A stretch of DNA of 51,860 nt from Candidatus Neomicrothrix sp. UBA2131 (lineage in GTDB: Bacteria; Actinomycetota; Acidimicrobiia; Acidimicrobiales; MedAcidi-G1): assembly GCA_002329075.1 (NCBI GenBank), contig DCXR01000050.1, positions 1 to 51,860 on the forward strand, in the 5' to 3' direction. Below, one piece after another: positions 25,459 through 34,897 of the stretch. Numbering within the stretch: position 1 is the first letter of the stretch; every line of letters starts with the position of its first letter. The notes under the pieces were generated by a model. That model ran no database searches and was not told the origin of the DNA. It saw nothing but the letters and a program-made list of their open reading frames with translations. A program made the translations under genes and the position numbers.

Positions 25459-25898
25459 CGGTTGCCGGCTTCGCGGTGCCGGCGGATGGCCTCGTCGGCC
25501 AGTTCGAGGCCGTGCACCGCCGCCTCGGCCTCCTCCTCGTCGAGGTGGCTGCCCAGGGTGGTCAGGCAGGCGACGACGGCGTTGTCGGCCGCTTCAAGGT
25601 CGTCGTGGCCGTCGCTGGTGGGTAGGAAGGCGATGCGGCGGCCGTCGTCGGGATCCTTCCGGCGTTCGACGTAGCCGCGGCCGACGAGCCCGTCGACCAG
25701 CGCCGTCACCGAGGGCCCGCTCACGGTGAGGCGCTGTGCGAGGTCGGCGTGGGCGGTCCCGCCGTCGTCGAGGAAGGCCAGCAGGCGGTACCGGGGGAGG
25801 CTGAGGTCGGTCTCGGCCAGTCCGACCGTGACGAAACGGGCCAGCCGGGCCGCCGCCCGGGCGGCCACGACGCCCCGGGCATGTGGGTCCGCGGCCAT
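25455..25898 (-). CDS. MarR family transcriptional regulator
   Basis: A 147-residue winged-helix regulator: LSLPRYRLLAFLDDGG, recognition helix region LAQRLTVSGPSVTALVDGLVGRGYV, and the wing ERRKDPDDGRRIAFLPTSDG. The ATG at 25898 is chosen; the frame is open further upstream into the divergent CNNM gene, but without similarity. First gene of the exporter operon and most likely its autorepressor, responding to a small molecule that the exporter removes. Shares a 112-bp promoter gap with the plus-strand CNNM genes. Confidence 0.88.
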   Translation of the reverse strand: MAADPHARGVVAARAAARLARFVTVGLAETDLSLPRYRLLAFLDDGGTAHADLAQRLTVSGPSVTALVDGLVGRGYVERRKDPDDGRRIAFLPTSDGHDDLEAADNAVVACLTTLGSHLDEEEAEAAVHGLELADEAIRRHREAGNR

Positions 25899-26010
25899 CG
25901 GGCGAGGGTACCGAAGGCCGTCGGCCCGTCTCCTACCGGAGAAGCCGGGCACGGCAGCGGGCGTGCACCTGGATTGAGGATGGAGAGGCGGGGCTAGGCT
26001 TGCTCCTGCG

Positions 26011-27312
26011 ATGGCACTCCTCCCTGGTCTGGTGGCCGTGGTCCTGCTGTTGGTCGCCAACGCCTTCTTCGTCGCCGCAGAGTTCAGCCTGGTCGCTGTC
26101 GACCGTGCCCACATCGAGGCCTCGGCCGCGGCCGGCCACCGGGGCGATGCCCGCATCCGCGGCCTGCTGCGTCGCCTCACGCCGACCATGTCGGGCTGCC
26201 AGTTCGGCATCACGGTGGCGGCACTGCTGCTGGGGTTCGTGGCCGAACCCACCATGGCCCGACTCCTCACCGGCGAGGCGCACGCCACCGGACTGAGCGT
26301 CGTCGTCGCCATCGGGACGGCGACCGTGCTGCACCTGGTGTTCGGCGAACAGGTCCCCAAGTACCTCGCCCTGGCCGCCCCCGAGGCGACTGCCCGTCGC
26401 CTGGCGTCACCCCTCGCCGCCTACAGCACCGTGACCCGGCCGCTGATCACCGGGCTGAACCTGTCTGCCAACACCGTGGCCCGATGGCTGGGCGTCGAGA
26501 CCCGCGATCAGATCTCGACCTCCCGGACCCGAGACGAACTCGAGGACCTGATCCGCCAGTCTGGCGCCGAGGGCAGCCTCGAGGAGAAGGAGGCGGACCT
26601 GCTCTGGCGTTCGATCCGCTTCGGTGAGAAGACCGTCGCCGACATCCTGGTCCCCCGTGTGGATGTCGAGTCGATACAGGGCCAGGACACGGTCGCCACC
26701 CTCGCCCAACTCTCGATGGCGACCGGCTTCTCCCGGTTTCCCGTCGTGGGCGAGGACCTGGACGACGTGCTCGGCGTCGTCCACGTCAAGGCCTACTACG
26801 GGGTTCCAGTCGACGAACGGCCGAGTACCACGGTCGAGACCCTCATGCGGGACGTCCCCTTCGTCCCCGAGACGCGGCCCCTCGACGACCTGTTCGCCGA
26901 CCTCCGCTCGGGCCGCGGCCAGATGGCGATGATCGTCGACGAACACGGCGGCACGGCCGGCATCGTCAGCATGGAGGACCTCCTCGAGGAGATCGTCGGG
27001 GCCATCGACGACGAGCACGACTGGTCGCTCCCGCGCACCCGGGTCGAGGAGCCCGGCAGCACGGTCGTTTCCGGCAGCCTCAACCTCGACGAGGTGTTCA
27101 AGGCAACGGGGTTCGAGGTGCCGGAGGGCCCCTACGAGACGCTCGCCGGCTACGTCCTGGCGTGCCTGGGCCACCTCCCGCAGCCCAGCGAGATGGTCGA
27201 GGAGGATGGGTGGCGGGTCGAGGTGGTAGCCGTGGTCGGGCGCAGGATCGCAACGTTGCGGGTCGTCGTCCTCGAGGAACCTGATGCGAAGGCCGGGGAG
27301 CCGTCGTCGTGA
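26011..27312 (+). CDS. CNNM/HlyC-CorC family membrane protein with CBS domains
   Basis: A 433-residue protein of the hemolysin/CNNM (CorB) family. It has an N-terminal DUF21 membrane domain of about four helices (FVAAEFSLVAVDRAHIE, SGCQFGITVAALLLGF), a cytoplasmic pair of CBS domains (KTVADILVPRVDVESI; GQMAMIVDEHGGTAGIVSMEDLLEEIVG) and a C-terminal CorC_HlyC domain. Family members are implicated in Mg2+ efflux or cation homeostasis. Followed by a paralog whose GTG overlaps its TGA. Confidence 0.9.
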   Translation: MALLPGLVAVVLLLVANAFFVAAEFSLVAVDRAHIEASAAAGHRGDARIRGLLRRLTPTMSGCQFGITVAALLLGFVAEPTMARLLTGEAHATGLSVVVAIGTATVLHLVFGEQVPKYLALAAPEATARRLASPLAAYSTVTRPLITGLNLSANTVARWLGVETRDQISTSRTRDELEDLIRQSGAEGSLEEKEADLLWRSIRFGEKTVADILVPRVDVESIQGQDTVATLAQLSMATGFSRFPVVGEDLDDVLGVVHVKAYYGVPVDERPSTTVETLMRDVPFVPETRPLDDLFADLRSGRGQMAMIVDEHGGTAGIVSMEDLLEEIVGAIDDEHDWSLPRTRVEEPGSTVVSGSLNLDEVFKATGFEVPEGPYETLAGYVLACLGHLPQPSEMVEEDGWRVEVVAVVGRRIATLRVVVLEEPDAKAGEPSS

Positions 27313-28355
27313 ACGCACTCGCCATTGTTGCCGTGGTCCTGCTGGTGGCCGTGAACGCCGTGTTCGTCGCCGTCGAGTTCGCCCTGCTCGCTGCGCGCGA
27401 CATCCGCCTCGAATCCGATGTCGAGGACGAACGCCGCGGCGCTGTACGTGCCCTGGCCGCCCGCAGCGACCTCCGGCGACAGCTCTCCGGCGCCCAACTG
27501 GGCATCACCGCCAGCAGTGTGGCTCTCGGCGTTCTGGCCGAACCGGCCATCGGCCGCCTGCTCGAACCGGTGGTCGACAGGCTCGGCCTGCCGAGCGGTG
27601 TGGCCACGACCACGAGCCTGTTCGTCGCACTCGGCCTGGCCGCGGTCGTGCAGATGCTCCTTGGCGAGCTCGTCCCGAAGAACGTCGCCATTGCCGACCC
27701 CGAACGCACGTTGCGGGCCCTGGTCGCCCCGCACGGCGCCTTCGTGCTCGTGCTGCGACCGGCCATCTGGGGGCTCGACCGGCTGGTGGGGCTGCTCGTG
27801 CGGGCCGCCGGCCAGACCCCGGTCGACCGAATCGACCACGAAACCGGTGAGGCGGAACTGGCCGTCATGTTCGACGCCTCGTGGCAGGCCGGTCTGCTCG
27901 AGCCCTTCGAGCACGACCTGTTGGCAGGCGCGCTGGAACTCGGCAGTCGTCCGGCGGCGGCCGTGATGATCCCGCGGTCCCATGTCGTGACCGTCAACCG
28001 ACGCATGACCCTGGCGGAGGTCGAGCGGGTCATCGTCGAGAGCGGGCATTCCCGCCTGCCGGTTGCTGCCGTCGGATCCAACGACCTGTTGGGGGTGCTG
28101 TTGGCCAAGGACCTGTTGCGACTCCCGGTAGAGGCGCAGGGCGAACCCGTGCCCCTCGAGGTCATCCGCCAGATGCTCGTGGTGCCGGCCGGCCTACCGC
28201 TCGAAGACGTGCTGTTGAGGATGCGGGTCGAACGCAACCACCTGGCGGTCGTGTGTGGTACCGGGGGCCACACCCTCGGTGTCCTCACCATGGAGGACGT
28301 CCTCGAGCAGTTGGTGGGGGAGATAAGCGACGAAACGGACGCTCCTCGCGCGTAA
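27309..28355 (+). CDS. CNNM/HlyC-CorC family membrane protein, short paralog
   Basis: A 348-residue paralog of the previous gene, starting at GTG 27309 with a four-base overlap. DUF21 membrane region (FVAVEFALLAARDIRLES, LSGAQLGITASSVALGVL) and two CBS motifs (AAAVMIPRSHVVTVNR; HTLGVLTMEDVLEQLVGEI) are present, but the protein ends directly after the second CBS and lacks the CorC_HlyC domain of its partner. The two probably work as a hetero-oligomer. Confidence 0.88.
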   Translation: MNALAIVAVVLLVAVNAVFVAVEFALLAARDIRLESDVEDERRGAVRALAARSDLRRQLSGAQLGITASSVALGVLAEPAIGRLLEPVVDRLGLPSGVATTTSLFVALGLAAVVQMLLGELVPKNVAIADPERTLRALVAPHGAFVLVLRPAIWGLDRLVGLLVRAAGQTPVDRIDHETGEAELAVMFDASWQAGLLEPFEHDLLAGALELGSRPAAAVMIPRSHVVTVNRRMTLAEVERVIVESGHSRLPVAAVGSNDLLGVLLAKDLLRLPVEAQGEPVPLEVIRQMLVVPAGLPLEDVLLRMRVERNHLAVVCGTGGHTLGVLTMEDVLEQLVGEISDETDAPRA

Positions 28356-28416
28356 GTTCGCGCACAGTGTGACAAGAGCGACCCTCTTTCCCCCAAGACA
28401 TGGGTATCCTGTTGGC

Positions 28417-29202
28417 ATGTCCCGGTTCACCGCCGTGTTTGTCGCGCTCCTGCTTGCCCTGTCGGCCTCTCCGGCCGCAGCGTCGGCCATCTCCGGTGGC
28501 TCTGAATCCACGCAACCGAACCCAGCCGCTGCCGGAGTGGCGGGCCACAGCGCCTTCAACGGGTTCTCCATCGTCGAGGCACACATCGCCAGCGCCACCG
28601 AGGTCCTCGACGGCTACCGCATCCGCGTCGCTGTCGCCGCACGCACCGTGGCCGCCGCCAACCAGATCGTCGCAGAGCAGGTGGCCGGTGCCGATGAACT
28701 CCGCGACGAGTACGCCGCGGTGATCGACGGCCTCGACGACCGCGACCGCGAACGCCTCGAATCAGAGGCCGACGCCCGAAGCGGCACCTCGGCGATGATC
28801 CGCAAGGTCGCCTCGTCCGACTGGGTCTGCCCGGTCGACGGCGAGATGGAGTTCAGAGACTCCTGGGGCGAACCCCGCTCCGGTGGCCGCACGCACGACG
28901 GCATCGACATCGTGGCCCGCTCGCGCACACCGCTCCTCGCTCCCGAAGCCGGCACGGTCTCCTTCCGCTGGGACTCCATCGGCGGCAGGTCGTTCTACCT
29001 GGTCACCGCCGACGGCGACTTCTACTTCGGCACCCACCTCCGCTCCTACGGGACCGAGGGCGAGGTCGAGGCCGGCGAGGTGATCGGCTACATGGGTCGC
29101 ACCGGCAACGCCGTCGGTAGCCACCTCCACTTCGAATACCACCCGGGTGGCAAGGGCAACTCCGTCAATCCGTTCTTCCTGATCGACACGCACTGTCGCT
29201 AG
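28417..29202 (+). CDS. Secreted M23 family metallopeptidase
   Basis: A 261-residue exported peptidoglycan hydrolase. The ATG at 28417 begins a classic signal peptide (MSRFTAVFVALLLALSASPAAASA). A helical spacer follows (about residues 60-125), then the LytM/M23 domain with the zinc motifs GRTHDGIDIVA (HxxxD) and GSHLHFEYH (HxH). These enzymes cleave peptide cross-links, or regulate amidases when degenerate; here the ligands are intact. Confidence 0.88.
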   Translation: MSRFTAVFVALLLALSASPAAASAISGGSESTQPNPAAAGVAGHSAFNGFSIVEAHIASATEVLDGYRIRVAVAARTVAAANQIVAEQVAGADELRDEYAAVIDGLDDRDRERLESEADARSGTSAMIRKVASSDWVCPVDGEMEFRDSWGEPRSGGRTHDGIDIVARSRTPLLAPEAGTVSFRWDSIGGRSFYLVTADGDFYFGTHLRSYGTEGEVEAGEVIGYMGRTGNAVGSHLHFEYHPGGKGNSVNPFFLIDTHCR

Positions 29203-29209
29203 ACGTGGT

Positions 29210-29235
29210 GGCCGGCAGCGCCCCAGTGGCCGGCC
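29210..29235. terminator. Hairpin between convergent M23 peptidase and fabI genes
   Basis: GGCCGGC (29210-29216) and GCCGGCC (29229-29235) form a 7-bp all-GC stem with a 12-base loop, in the 49-bp gap between two convergent genes. No U tract. A bidirectional terminator is the simplest reading. Confidence 0.4.
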
Positions 29236-29251
29236 GGGAACCTGTCGGGGA

Positions 29252-30019
29252 TCAGGCCCCTATGGCGTGGTAGCCGCCGTCGACATGGATCATCTCGCCG
29301 GTCGTCGCCGGGAACCAGTCGGACATGAGCGCCACGCACGCCTTCGCCACGGGCTCGCCGTCGTTTACGTCCCAACCCAGCGGTGCCCGGGTGCCCCAGG
29401 CATCCTCGAACACCGCGAAGCCGGGGATGCTCTTGGCGGCCACGGTGCGGATCGGCCCGGCAGCGACCATGTTGACCCGGATGCCGTCGTCGCCGAGCGA
29501 ACGCGCCAGGTAACGCGACGTCGACTCGAGGGCAGCCTTCGCCACACCCATCCAGTTGTAGGCCGGCCAGGCGAAGCGGGCGTCGAAGTCGAGTCCGACG
29601 ATCGAGCCGCCGTCGGTCATCAGGGGTGCCACCACCTCGGCCACGGTCTTGAGCGAATAGGCGGAGATCTCGACGGCGACGGACACGTCCTCCCACCGGG
29701 CGGCCATGAGGTCCTCGCCGAGGCACACCTCGGGGGCGAAGCCGATTGCGTGGAGCGCTCCGTCGACCCGGCCCCACTTGTCGGCGAGGCGTTCACGGAC
29801 CGCTGTGGCCTGCTCCGGGGACGTCACATCGAACTCGAGCACCTCGGCCTCCACCGGAAGCTTGAGGGCGGTGCGCCTGGTGAGGCGCATACCGCGCCCG
29901 GCGCCGCTCAGGACGATCTCGGCGCCCTCCTCCTGGGCCAACTTCGCCACGGCGAAGGCCAGCGAGGCGTTGGTGAGGACACCGGTGATCAGCAGTCGTT
30001 TCCCGTCGAGGATTCCCAC
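29252..30019 (-). CDS. fabI: Enoyl-[acyl-carrier-protein] reductase (FabI/InhA type)
   Basis: A 255-residue NADH-dependent enoyl reductase, the last step of each fatty acid elongation cycle. Seen are the variant nucleotide motif LLITGVLTNASLAFAVAK and the catalytic WPAYNWMGVAKAALES (Tyr-x6-Lys, almost identical to InhA), then GIRVNMVAAGPIRTVAAKSI and HVDGGYHAIGA. It starts at GTG 30019 with AAGGAG six bases upstream. Transcribed alone; divergent from the membrane spermidine-synthase-like gene. Confidence 0.95.
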   Translation of the reverse strand: MGILDGKRLLITGVLTNASLAFAVAKLAQEEGAEIVLSGAGRGMRLTRRTALKLPVEAEVLEFDVTSPEQATAVRERLADKWGRVDGALHAIGFAPEVCLGEDLMAARWEDVSVAVEISAYSLKTVAEVVAPLMTDGGSIVGLDFDARFAWPAYNWMGVAKAALESTSRYLARSLGDDGIRVNMVAAGPIRTVAAKSIPGFAVFEDAWGTRAPLGWDVNDGEPVAKACVALMSDWFPATTGEMIHVDGGYHAIGA

Positions 30020-30141
30020 GACGCACTCCTTGGATCGGTTGGACAGGCACCGGGTGGCACCGCTGTTGCCCCGGCACCGTACCGCCCGACCGCTGTGCGC
30101 ATGGTGAACGTGGCTCCTCAGGGCCTTCCGGGGGCATCGGT

Positions 30142-32154
30142 ATGCTTCGGCCGATGAACAAACCGGCAACCTCTGTCGGCGACGCACGCACCCGCCTGGC
30201 GCTGTCGGCCTTCGTCCTGCTGTTCGTCGAGTTGGCCCTGATCCGCTGGCTGGGCGCCAACATCATCTACCTCGCCTACTTCTCCAACTTCGTGCTCGTG
30301 GGCAGTTTCCTCGGCATCGGCCTCGGCTTCCTGTGGGCAAGCCGTTCCGAGCGGTCCCTGTTCCCGTGGGCGGCGGTCGCCCTCGCCGTGTTCGTGGCGA
30401 TGGTCCGACTCTTCGACGTCAACATCGAGGTCGGCGGCTCGAACCTCATCTTCTTCGCCGACCAGCGCCCGGTCGGGCCACCCCGCTGGATCATGCTTCC
30501 GATCGTGTTCGCCGCCGTGGCCCTGTGCGTGGCGGCCATCGCCGACGGCGTCGCCCGAAACTTCCGGCGACTGGCCCCGCTGGACGCCTACCGCTGGGAC
30601 CTGGTCGGCTCGATCCTCGGTGTGGTCGGCTTCTCGGCACTCGCCTTCCTCGGCTCTTCGCCGGTGGTGTGGGGTGTCATCGTCGGATCGCTGCTGTTGG
30701 GCCTGGTCTGGAACCACGGAGTGTCAGCTCGTCTATGGGGGACGGCATCCCTGCTCCTGCTGGTGGCCGTGCTGGGGGCCGAGTCGTTCGGCGGCTCGCA
30801 GGCCTGGTCGCCGTACTACGCCCTCTCGTGGGACGAACACGACGAGGGCGGGATCGTCATGCGCATCAACGACGTCGCCACCTGGAACCAGCACCCGATG
30901 ATCGAGGAGGTCCTGTACGACTTCGTCTACGACTTCCGGACCGCAGAAGAGGTGGGCGAGGTGCTCATCATCGGCGCAGGCTCCGGCAACGACGTGTCGG
31001 TCGCCCTCGACCACGGCGCCGAACGGGTCGATGCCGTCGAGATCGACCCGGTCATCCTCGACGTGGCCAGGACCCACCATCCGGGCCAGCCGTACGCCGA
31101 CGACAGGGTCAACGTGCACATCGACGACGGCCGTGCGTTCCTCGAGCGGACCGACCGCCAGTGGGACCTCATCCTGCTGGCACTCCCGGACTCGCTCACC
31201 GTCGTACTGGGCCAGGGTTCGATCCGCCTTGAGAGCTACCTCTTCACCCGGGAGGCCATCGCCGCCTACCGAGACCACCTCGCCCCAGGTGGCGTCTTCG
31301 GGTTGTACAACTTCATGCGCGAGGGGTGGCTGGTCGACCGCTACGCCGCCACCCTGACAGACGCCTTCGGGGCAGCACCCTGTGTCGTCGACCCGCAGGC
31401 CAACCTGCTCACGGTGCTCGCCGTCTCCGAGGACCCCGCTGCGCTGCACTGCGACGGGGGCGACCGGTGGGTGGCTTCTGCCGACGACCCCGCGCCAGTG
31501 TCCGACGACCGACCCTTCCCGTACCTGCGAACGCCGCACGTCCCGCGCTTCTACCTGATGGCGATCGCCCTGGTCCTCGGTGCCTCCGTCCTGGCCGTTC
31601 GGGTTGCCGCCGGCCCGATGCGCGGACTCTGGCGCCAGACCGATGTCTTTTTCATGGGGCTGGCGTTCCTGCTGCTCGAGACCAAGAACGTCGTCGAATT
31701 CGCCCTGCTGTTCGGCACCACCTGGTTCGTGAACGCCCTCGTGTTCGTGTCCGTGCTGGTGTCGGTTCTCGCTGCGGTCGAGGTCAGCCGGAGGGTGCGG
31801 CTCCGGCGGCCCGAGTGGCTCTATGCCGTACTGGCGGCAGCGCTGGCCCTGAACTGGGTCGTGCCGACCGAATGGCTCCTCGCCCTGGCGCCGGGTGTTC
31901 GGCTGGCCGTAGCGGGGGGCGTGGCATTCCTCCCGATCTTCACCGCCAACCTGATCTTCGCCGACCGCTTCCGCGACGAGGAGGAATCGACCGTGGCCTT
32001 CGGCGCCAACATCCTGGGGGCGGTGCTGGGAGGCGTGCTCGAGTACACCGCACTGCTCACCGGCTATCGGAGCCTGCTGTTCATCGTCGCCGCCGCCTAT
32101 GCCCTCGCCCTGTTGACAGGTCGCCGTTACCTCCGTCCGGCCGTCGGAGCCTGA
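30142..32154 (+). CDS. Membrane protein with spermidine-synthase-like domain
   Basis: A 670-residue protein: six N-terminal transmembrane helices (residues about 18-215), a cytosolic Rossmann domain like polyamine aminopropyltransferases (VLIIGAGSGNDVSVALDHGAERVDAVEIDPVILD, DDGRAFLERT), and about six C-terminal helices from residue 470. The catalytic Asp region of spermidine synthases is replaced by LILLALPDS, so classic aminopropyl transfer is doubtful. An alternative ATG at 30154 gives a protein four residues shorter. A diverged relative lies at 46828-49229. Function unknown. Confidence 0.75.
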   Translation: MLRPMNKPATSVGDARTRLALSAFVLLFVELALIRWLGANIIYLAYFSNFVLVGSFLGIGLGFLWASRSERSLFPWAAVALAVFVAMVRLFDVNIEVGGSNLIFFADQRPVGPPRWIMLPIVFAAVALCVAAIADGVARNFRRLAPLDAYRWDLVGSILGVVGFSALAFLGSSPVVWGVIVGSLLLGLVWNHGVSARLWGTASLLLLVAVLGAESFGGSQAWSPYYALSWDEHDEGGIVMRINDVATWNQHPMIEEVLYDFVYDFRTAEEVGEVLIIGAGSGNDVSVALDHGAERVDAVEIDPVILDVARTHHPGQPYADDRVNVHIDDGRAFLERTDRQWDLILLALPDSLTVVLGQGSIRLESYLFTREAIAAYRDHLAPGGVFGLYNFMREGWLVDRYAATLTDAFGAAPCVVDPQANLLTVLAVSEDPAALHCDGGDRWVASADDPAPVSDDRPFPYLRTPHVPRFYLMAIALVLGASVLAVRVAAGPMRGLWRQTDVFFMGLAFLLLETKNVVEFALLFGTTWFVNALVFVSVLVSVLAAVEVSRRVRLRRPEWLYAVLAAALALNWVVPTEWLLALAPGVRLAVAGGVAFLPIFTANLIFADRFRDEEESTVAFGANILGAVLGGVLEYTALLTGYRSLLFIVAAAYALALLTGRRYLRPAVGA

Positions 32155-32202
32155 ATCGTTGATTCGGCGCGAGCGACAGGCGAAGGCTCCTAGGATTCAG
32201 CG

Positions 32203-32859
32203 ATGGACATCGGAGTGCTCGGCGCAACCGGGCCCGCAGGTCGGGCCATGGTGCTCCGCCTCGCCTCGGTGGGCTTCGACGTGGCCGTCGGCTCCCGTTC
32301 GGCGGCGAGGGCGGCCGAGACCTGCGATGAACTGCTCGCAGAGTTTCCGGACCACGACCTTTCGATCCGCTCCGGCGACAACGGCGAGGCCGCCGACTGT
32401 GAACTCGTCATCATCGCCACGCCGTGGGAGGCCGCACCCGAGGTTGCCTCGTCGGTGGCCCGGCACCTCAACCGCAAGGTCGTTATCTGCATGTCCAACG
32501 CCCTGGCCAGGGTTGCGGGCGAGTTCCAGCCCCTGGTCCCACCGCGGGGATCGGTGTCGGCCAACGTGCAGGCCATGGTTCCCGGTGCCTACGTGGTCGC
32601 CGCCATGCACCATGTGCCGGCCGTCGAGTTGGGTGCCATCGAGGACGAGGTGCACAGCGACGTCCTGATCTGCTCTGACCATCCGTGGGCCGTCGAGAGC
32701 GTCTCGCGCATCGTCGAGAAGATCCCCGGGGCCCGACCGCTCGACGCCGGACGCCTCTCGAATGCCACCGCCATCGAGGCCTTCACGGCCGTGATGCTGC
32801 AACTCAACACGCGCTACAAGACGCGGGTCGCCGTTCGTTTCATCGGCATCGACGACTGA
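32203..32859 (+). CDS. npdG: NADPH-dependent F420 reductase
   Basis: A 218-residue F420:NADP oxidoreductase that moves hydride between NADPH and coenzyme F420. The Rossmann motif GVLGATGPAGRAM opens the protein, followed by VAVGSRSAARA (NADP phosphate-binding region), CELVIIATPWEAAPE, VVICMSNAL and a C-terminal NATAIEAFTAVMLQLN dimer region. Its presence supports F420 use by the LLM-family enzymes in this window. Confidence 0.9.
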   Translation: MDIGVLGATGPAGRAMVLRLASVGFDVAVGSRSAARAAETCDELLAEFPDHDLSIRSGDNGEAADCELVIIATPWEAAPEVASSVARHLNRKVVICMSNALARVAGEFQPLVPPRGSVSANVQAMVPGAYVVAAMHHVPAVELGAIEDEVHSDVLICSDHPWAVESVSRIVEKIPGARPLDAGRLSNATAIEAFTAVMLQLNTRYKTRVAVRFIGIDD

Positions 32860-32929
32860 GTAGTTGCACCGGTCCATCCCCGAGACCCATGGGCAGGGCC
32901 ACGCGCGCTGGTAGGTAGCCTCGGTGTCC

Positions 32930-34897
32930 ATGGCCGACATCACCGTCTCGCTGCCCGACGGGTCCGAGCGAACCCTTCCATCCGGGTCGACCTCTGCCGA
33001 CCTGGCCGTCGACATCGGGCCCGGCCTGGCCAAGGACGCCATTGCCGCCGTCGTCGATGGCACGGAGTGCGACCTGCTCGTACCGCTCGCCGACGGCGCC
33101 ACCGTCGAGATTGTCACGCCCGGCTCTGAGCGTGGCCTCGAGACGCTGAGGCACTCGACCGCCCACGTGCTCGCCCAGGCGGTGCTCGGCCTCTGGCCCG
33201 GCGCAACTTTCGCCATTGGCCCGCCGATCGACAACGGCTTCTACTACGACTTCGAGCTCCCCGGGGGTGCCACCTTCGACCCAGAGGACCTGGAGGCCAT
33301 CGACGACCGGATGCGCGAGATCATCGCTGCCGATCAGGCCTTCGAGCGTGGAGAGGCGGGTGTCGCAGATGCACTCGGAATCTTCGTCGATCACGCCTAC
33401 AAGCGCGAGATCATCGAGAAGGTCGCCTCGGGCGAGGTCGCCGGCGAGTTGGCCGACGAGGCCGGATCCGGGGGAGCGGTCAGCTACTACCGGAATGGCG
33501 ACGACTTCGTGGACCTCTGCCGCGGCCCCCACGTGCCGTCAACTGGCCGGCTCGGCCACTTCGCCCTCCAGAAGGTGGCCGGCGCCTACTGGCGTGGTGA
33601 CGAGCGTCGACCGATGCTCCAACGCATCTACGGCACAGCCTGGTCCAGTGCCAAGGAACTCAAGGGCCACCTGCACCGCCTCGCCGAGGCCGAGAAGCGC
33701 GACCACCGCCGCCTTGCCGCCGAGTTGGACCTGGTCTCATGGCCAGAGGTTCTCGGTCCCGGCCTGGCCGTCTGGCACCCCAGGGGGGCGTTGGTCCGCA
33801 AGTTGATCGAGGACTACAGCCGGAGTCGGCACGAGGTCGGCGGCTACGACTTCGTCTTCAGCCCGCACATCGCCAAGTCGGTGCTCTGGGAGACCAGCGG
33901 CCACCTCGACTTCTACGCCGACAGCATGTATCCGCCCATGGAGGTGGACGGGGCTTCGTACTACCCGAAGCCCATGAACTGCCCGTTCCACGTCACCGTC
34001 TTCCAGAGCAGCCAGCGCAGCTATCGCGACCTGCCCAAGCGGTACTTCGAACTGGGCGCCGTCTACCGCTACGAGTTGTCCGGAGCCGTCCACGGCCTGC
34101 TCCGCAGTCGGGGCTTCACCCAGGACGACGCCCACATCTTCTGCACCCGCGAACAGGTGCCCGACGAACTGGCCTCGCTGCTCGACTTCACCCTCTCGGT
34201 GCTGAAGGCCTTCGGCTTCGAGGACTTCCAGGCCAAGCTTTCGACCCGCCCCGACGAGAAGGCGGTGGGCGACGTGGAACTCTGGGACCTGGCCACCGAC
34301 GGCCTGCGGTCGGCGCTCGAGTCGGCCGGACTGTCCTATGTGGTCGAGGAGGGTGGTGGCGCCTTCTACGGCCCCAAGATCGACGTCGACGTCACCGACG
34401 CCATCGGCCGTCCCTGGCAACTCTCCACGCTCCAACTCGACTTCAACCTGCCCGAGCGCTTCGGCCTCGAGTACATCGGCGCAGACGGCGGCCGTCACCG
34501 TCCCGTGATGATCCACAGGGCCCTGATGGGGTCTATCGAGCGCTTCTTCGGCGTGTTGCTCGAGCACTACGCCGGTGCCTTCCCGGCGTGGCTGGCTCCA
34601 GAGCAGGTGCGGGTGCTCCCGGTCGCCGACGTGCACCAGGACTACGCCGACCGGGTGCAGGCCCGACTTGCCGACGAAGGCTTCCGGGCCACCGTCGATC
34701 CGGCCGTCGATCCGCTCGGCAAGCGGGTCCGTTCGGCCAAGACCGCCAAGGTGCCCCATGTGCTGGTCGTCGGGGACGACGACGTCGCCAACGACACGGT
34801 CGGCGACAACGCCCGGGGTTCCGACAAGCCCGAACGCGACCTTCCGCTCGACGAGTTCGTCGACCGCCTGGCCTTACTGGTGGCGGAGCGCCGGTGA
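32930..34897 (+). CDS. thrS: Threonyl-tRNA synthetase
   Basis: A 655-residue class II synthetase. In order: TGS domain, editing domain with HSTAHVLAQAV, catalytic core with PKPMNCPFHV (zinc Cys), motif 2 GAVYRYELSGAVHGLLRSRGF, GGGAFYGPKIDV and motif 3 GRHRPVMIHRALMGSIER, then the anticodon-binding domain (VRVLPVADVHQDYAD). ATG 32930 is preferred over a GTG two codons earlier. Its stop overlaps the HIT gene start by GTGA. Confidence 0.96.
   Translation: MADITVSLPDGSERTLPSGSTSADLAVDIGPGLAKDAIAAVVDGTECDLLVPLADGATVEIVTPGSERGLETLRHSTAHVLAQAVLGLWPGATFAIGPPIDNGFYYDFELPGGATFDPEDLEAIDDRMREIIAADQAFERGEAGVADALGIFVDHAYKREIIEKVASGEVAGELADEAGSGGAVSYYRNGDDFVDLCRGPHVPSTGRLGHFALQKVAGAYWRGDERRPMLQRIYGTAWSSAKELKGHLHRLAEAEKRDHRRLAAELDLVSWPEVLGPGLAVWHPRGALVRKLIEDYSRSRHEVGGYDFVFSPHIAKSVLWETSGHLDFYADSMYPPMEVDGASYYPKPMNCPFHVTVFQSSQRSYRDLPKRYFELGAVYRYELSGAVHGLLRSRGFTQDDAHIFCTREQVPDELASLLDFTLSVLKAFGFEDFQAKLSTRPDEKAVGDVELWDLATDGLRSALESAGLSYVVEEGGGAFYGPKIDVDVTDAIGRPWQLSTLQLDFNLPERFGLEYIGADGGRHRPVMIHRALMGSIERFFGVLLEHYAGAFPAWLAPEQVRVLPVADVHQDYADRVQARLADEGFRATVDPAVDPLGKRVRSAKTAKVPHVLVVGDDDVANDTVGDNARGSDKPERDLPLDEFVDRLALLVAERR

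Noticed and set aside
22223..25674. Long plus-strand frames over the ABC exporter genes
   Set aside because: Low-complexity products (Gln/Gly/Val/Asp-rich) antisense to clear ABC transporter genes; high-GC codon bias keeps these frames open.
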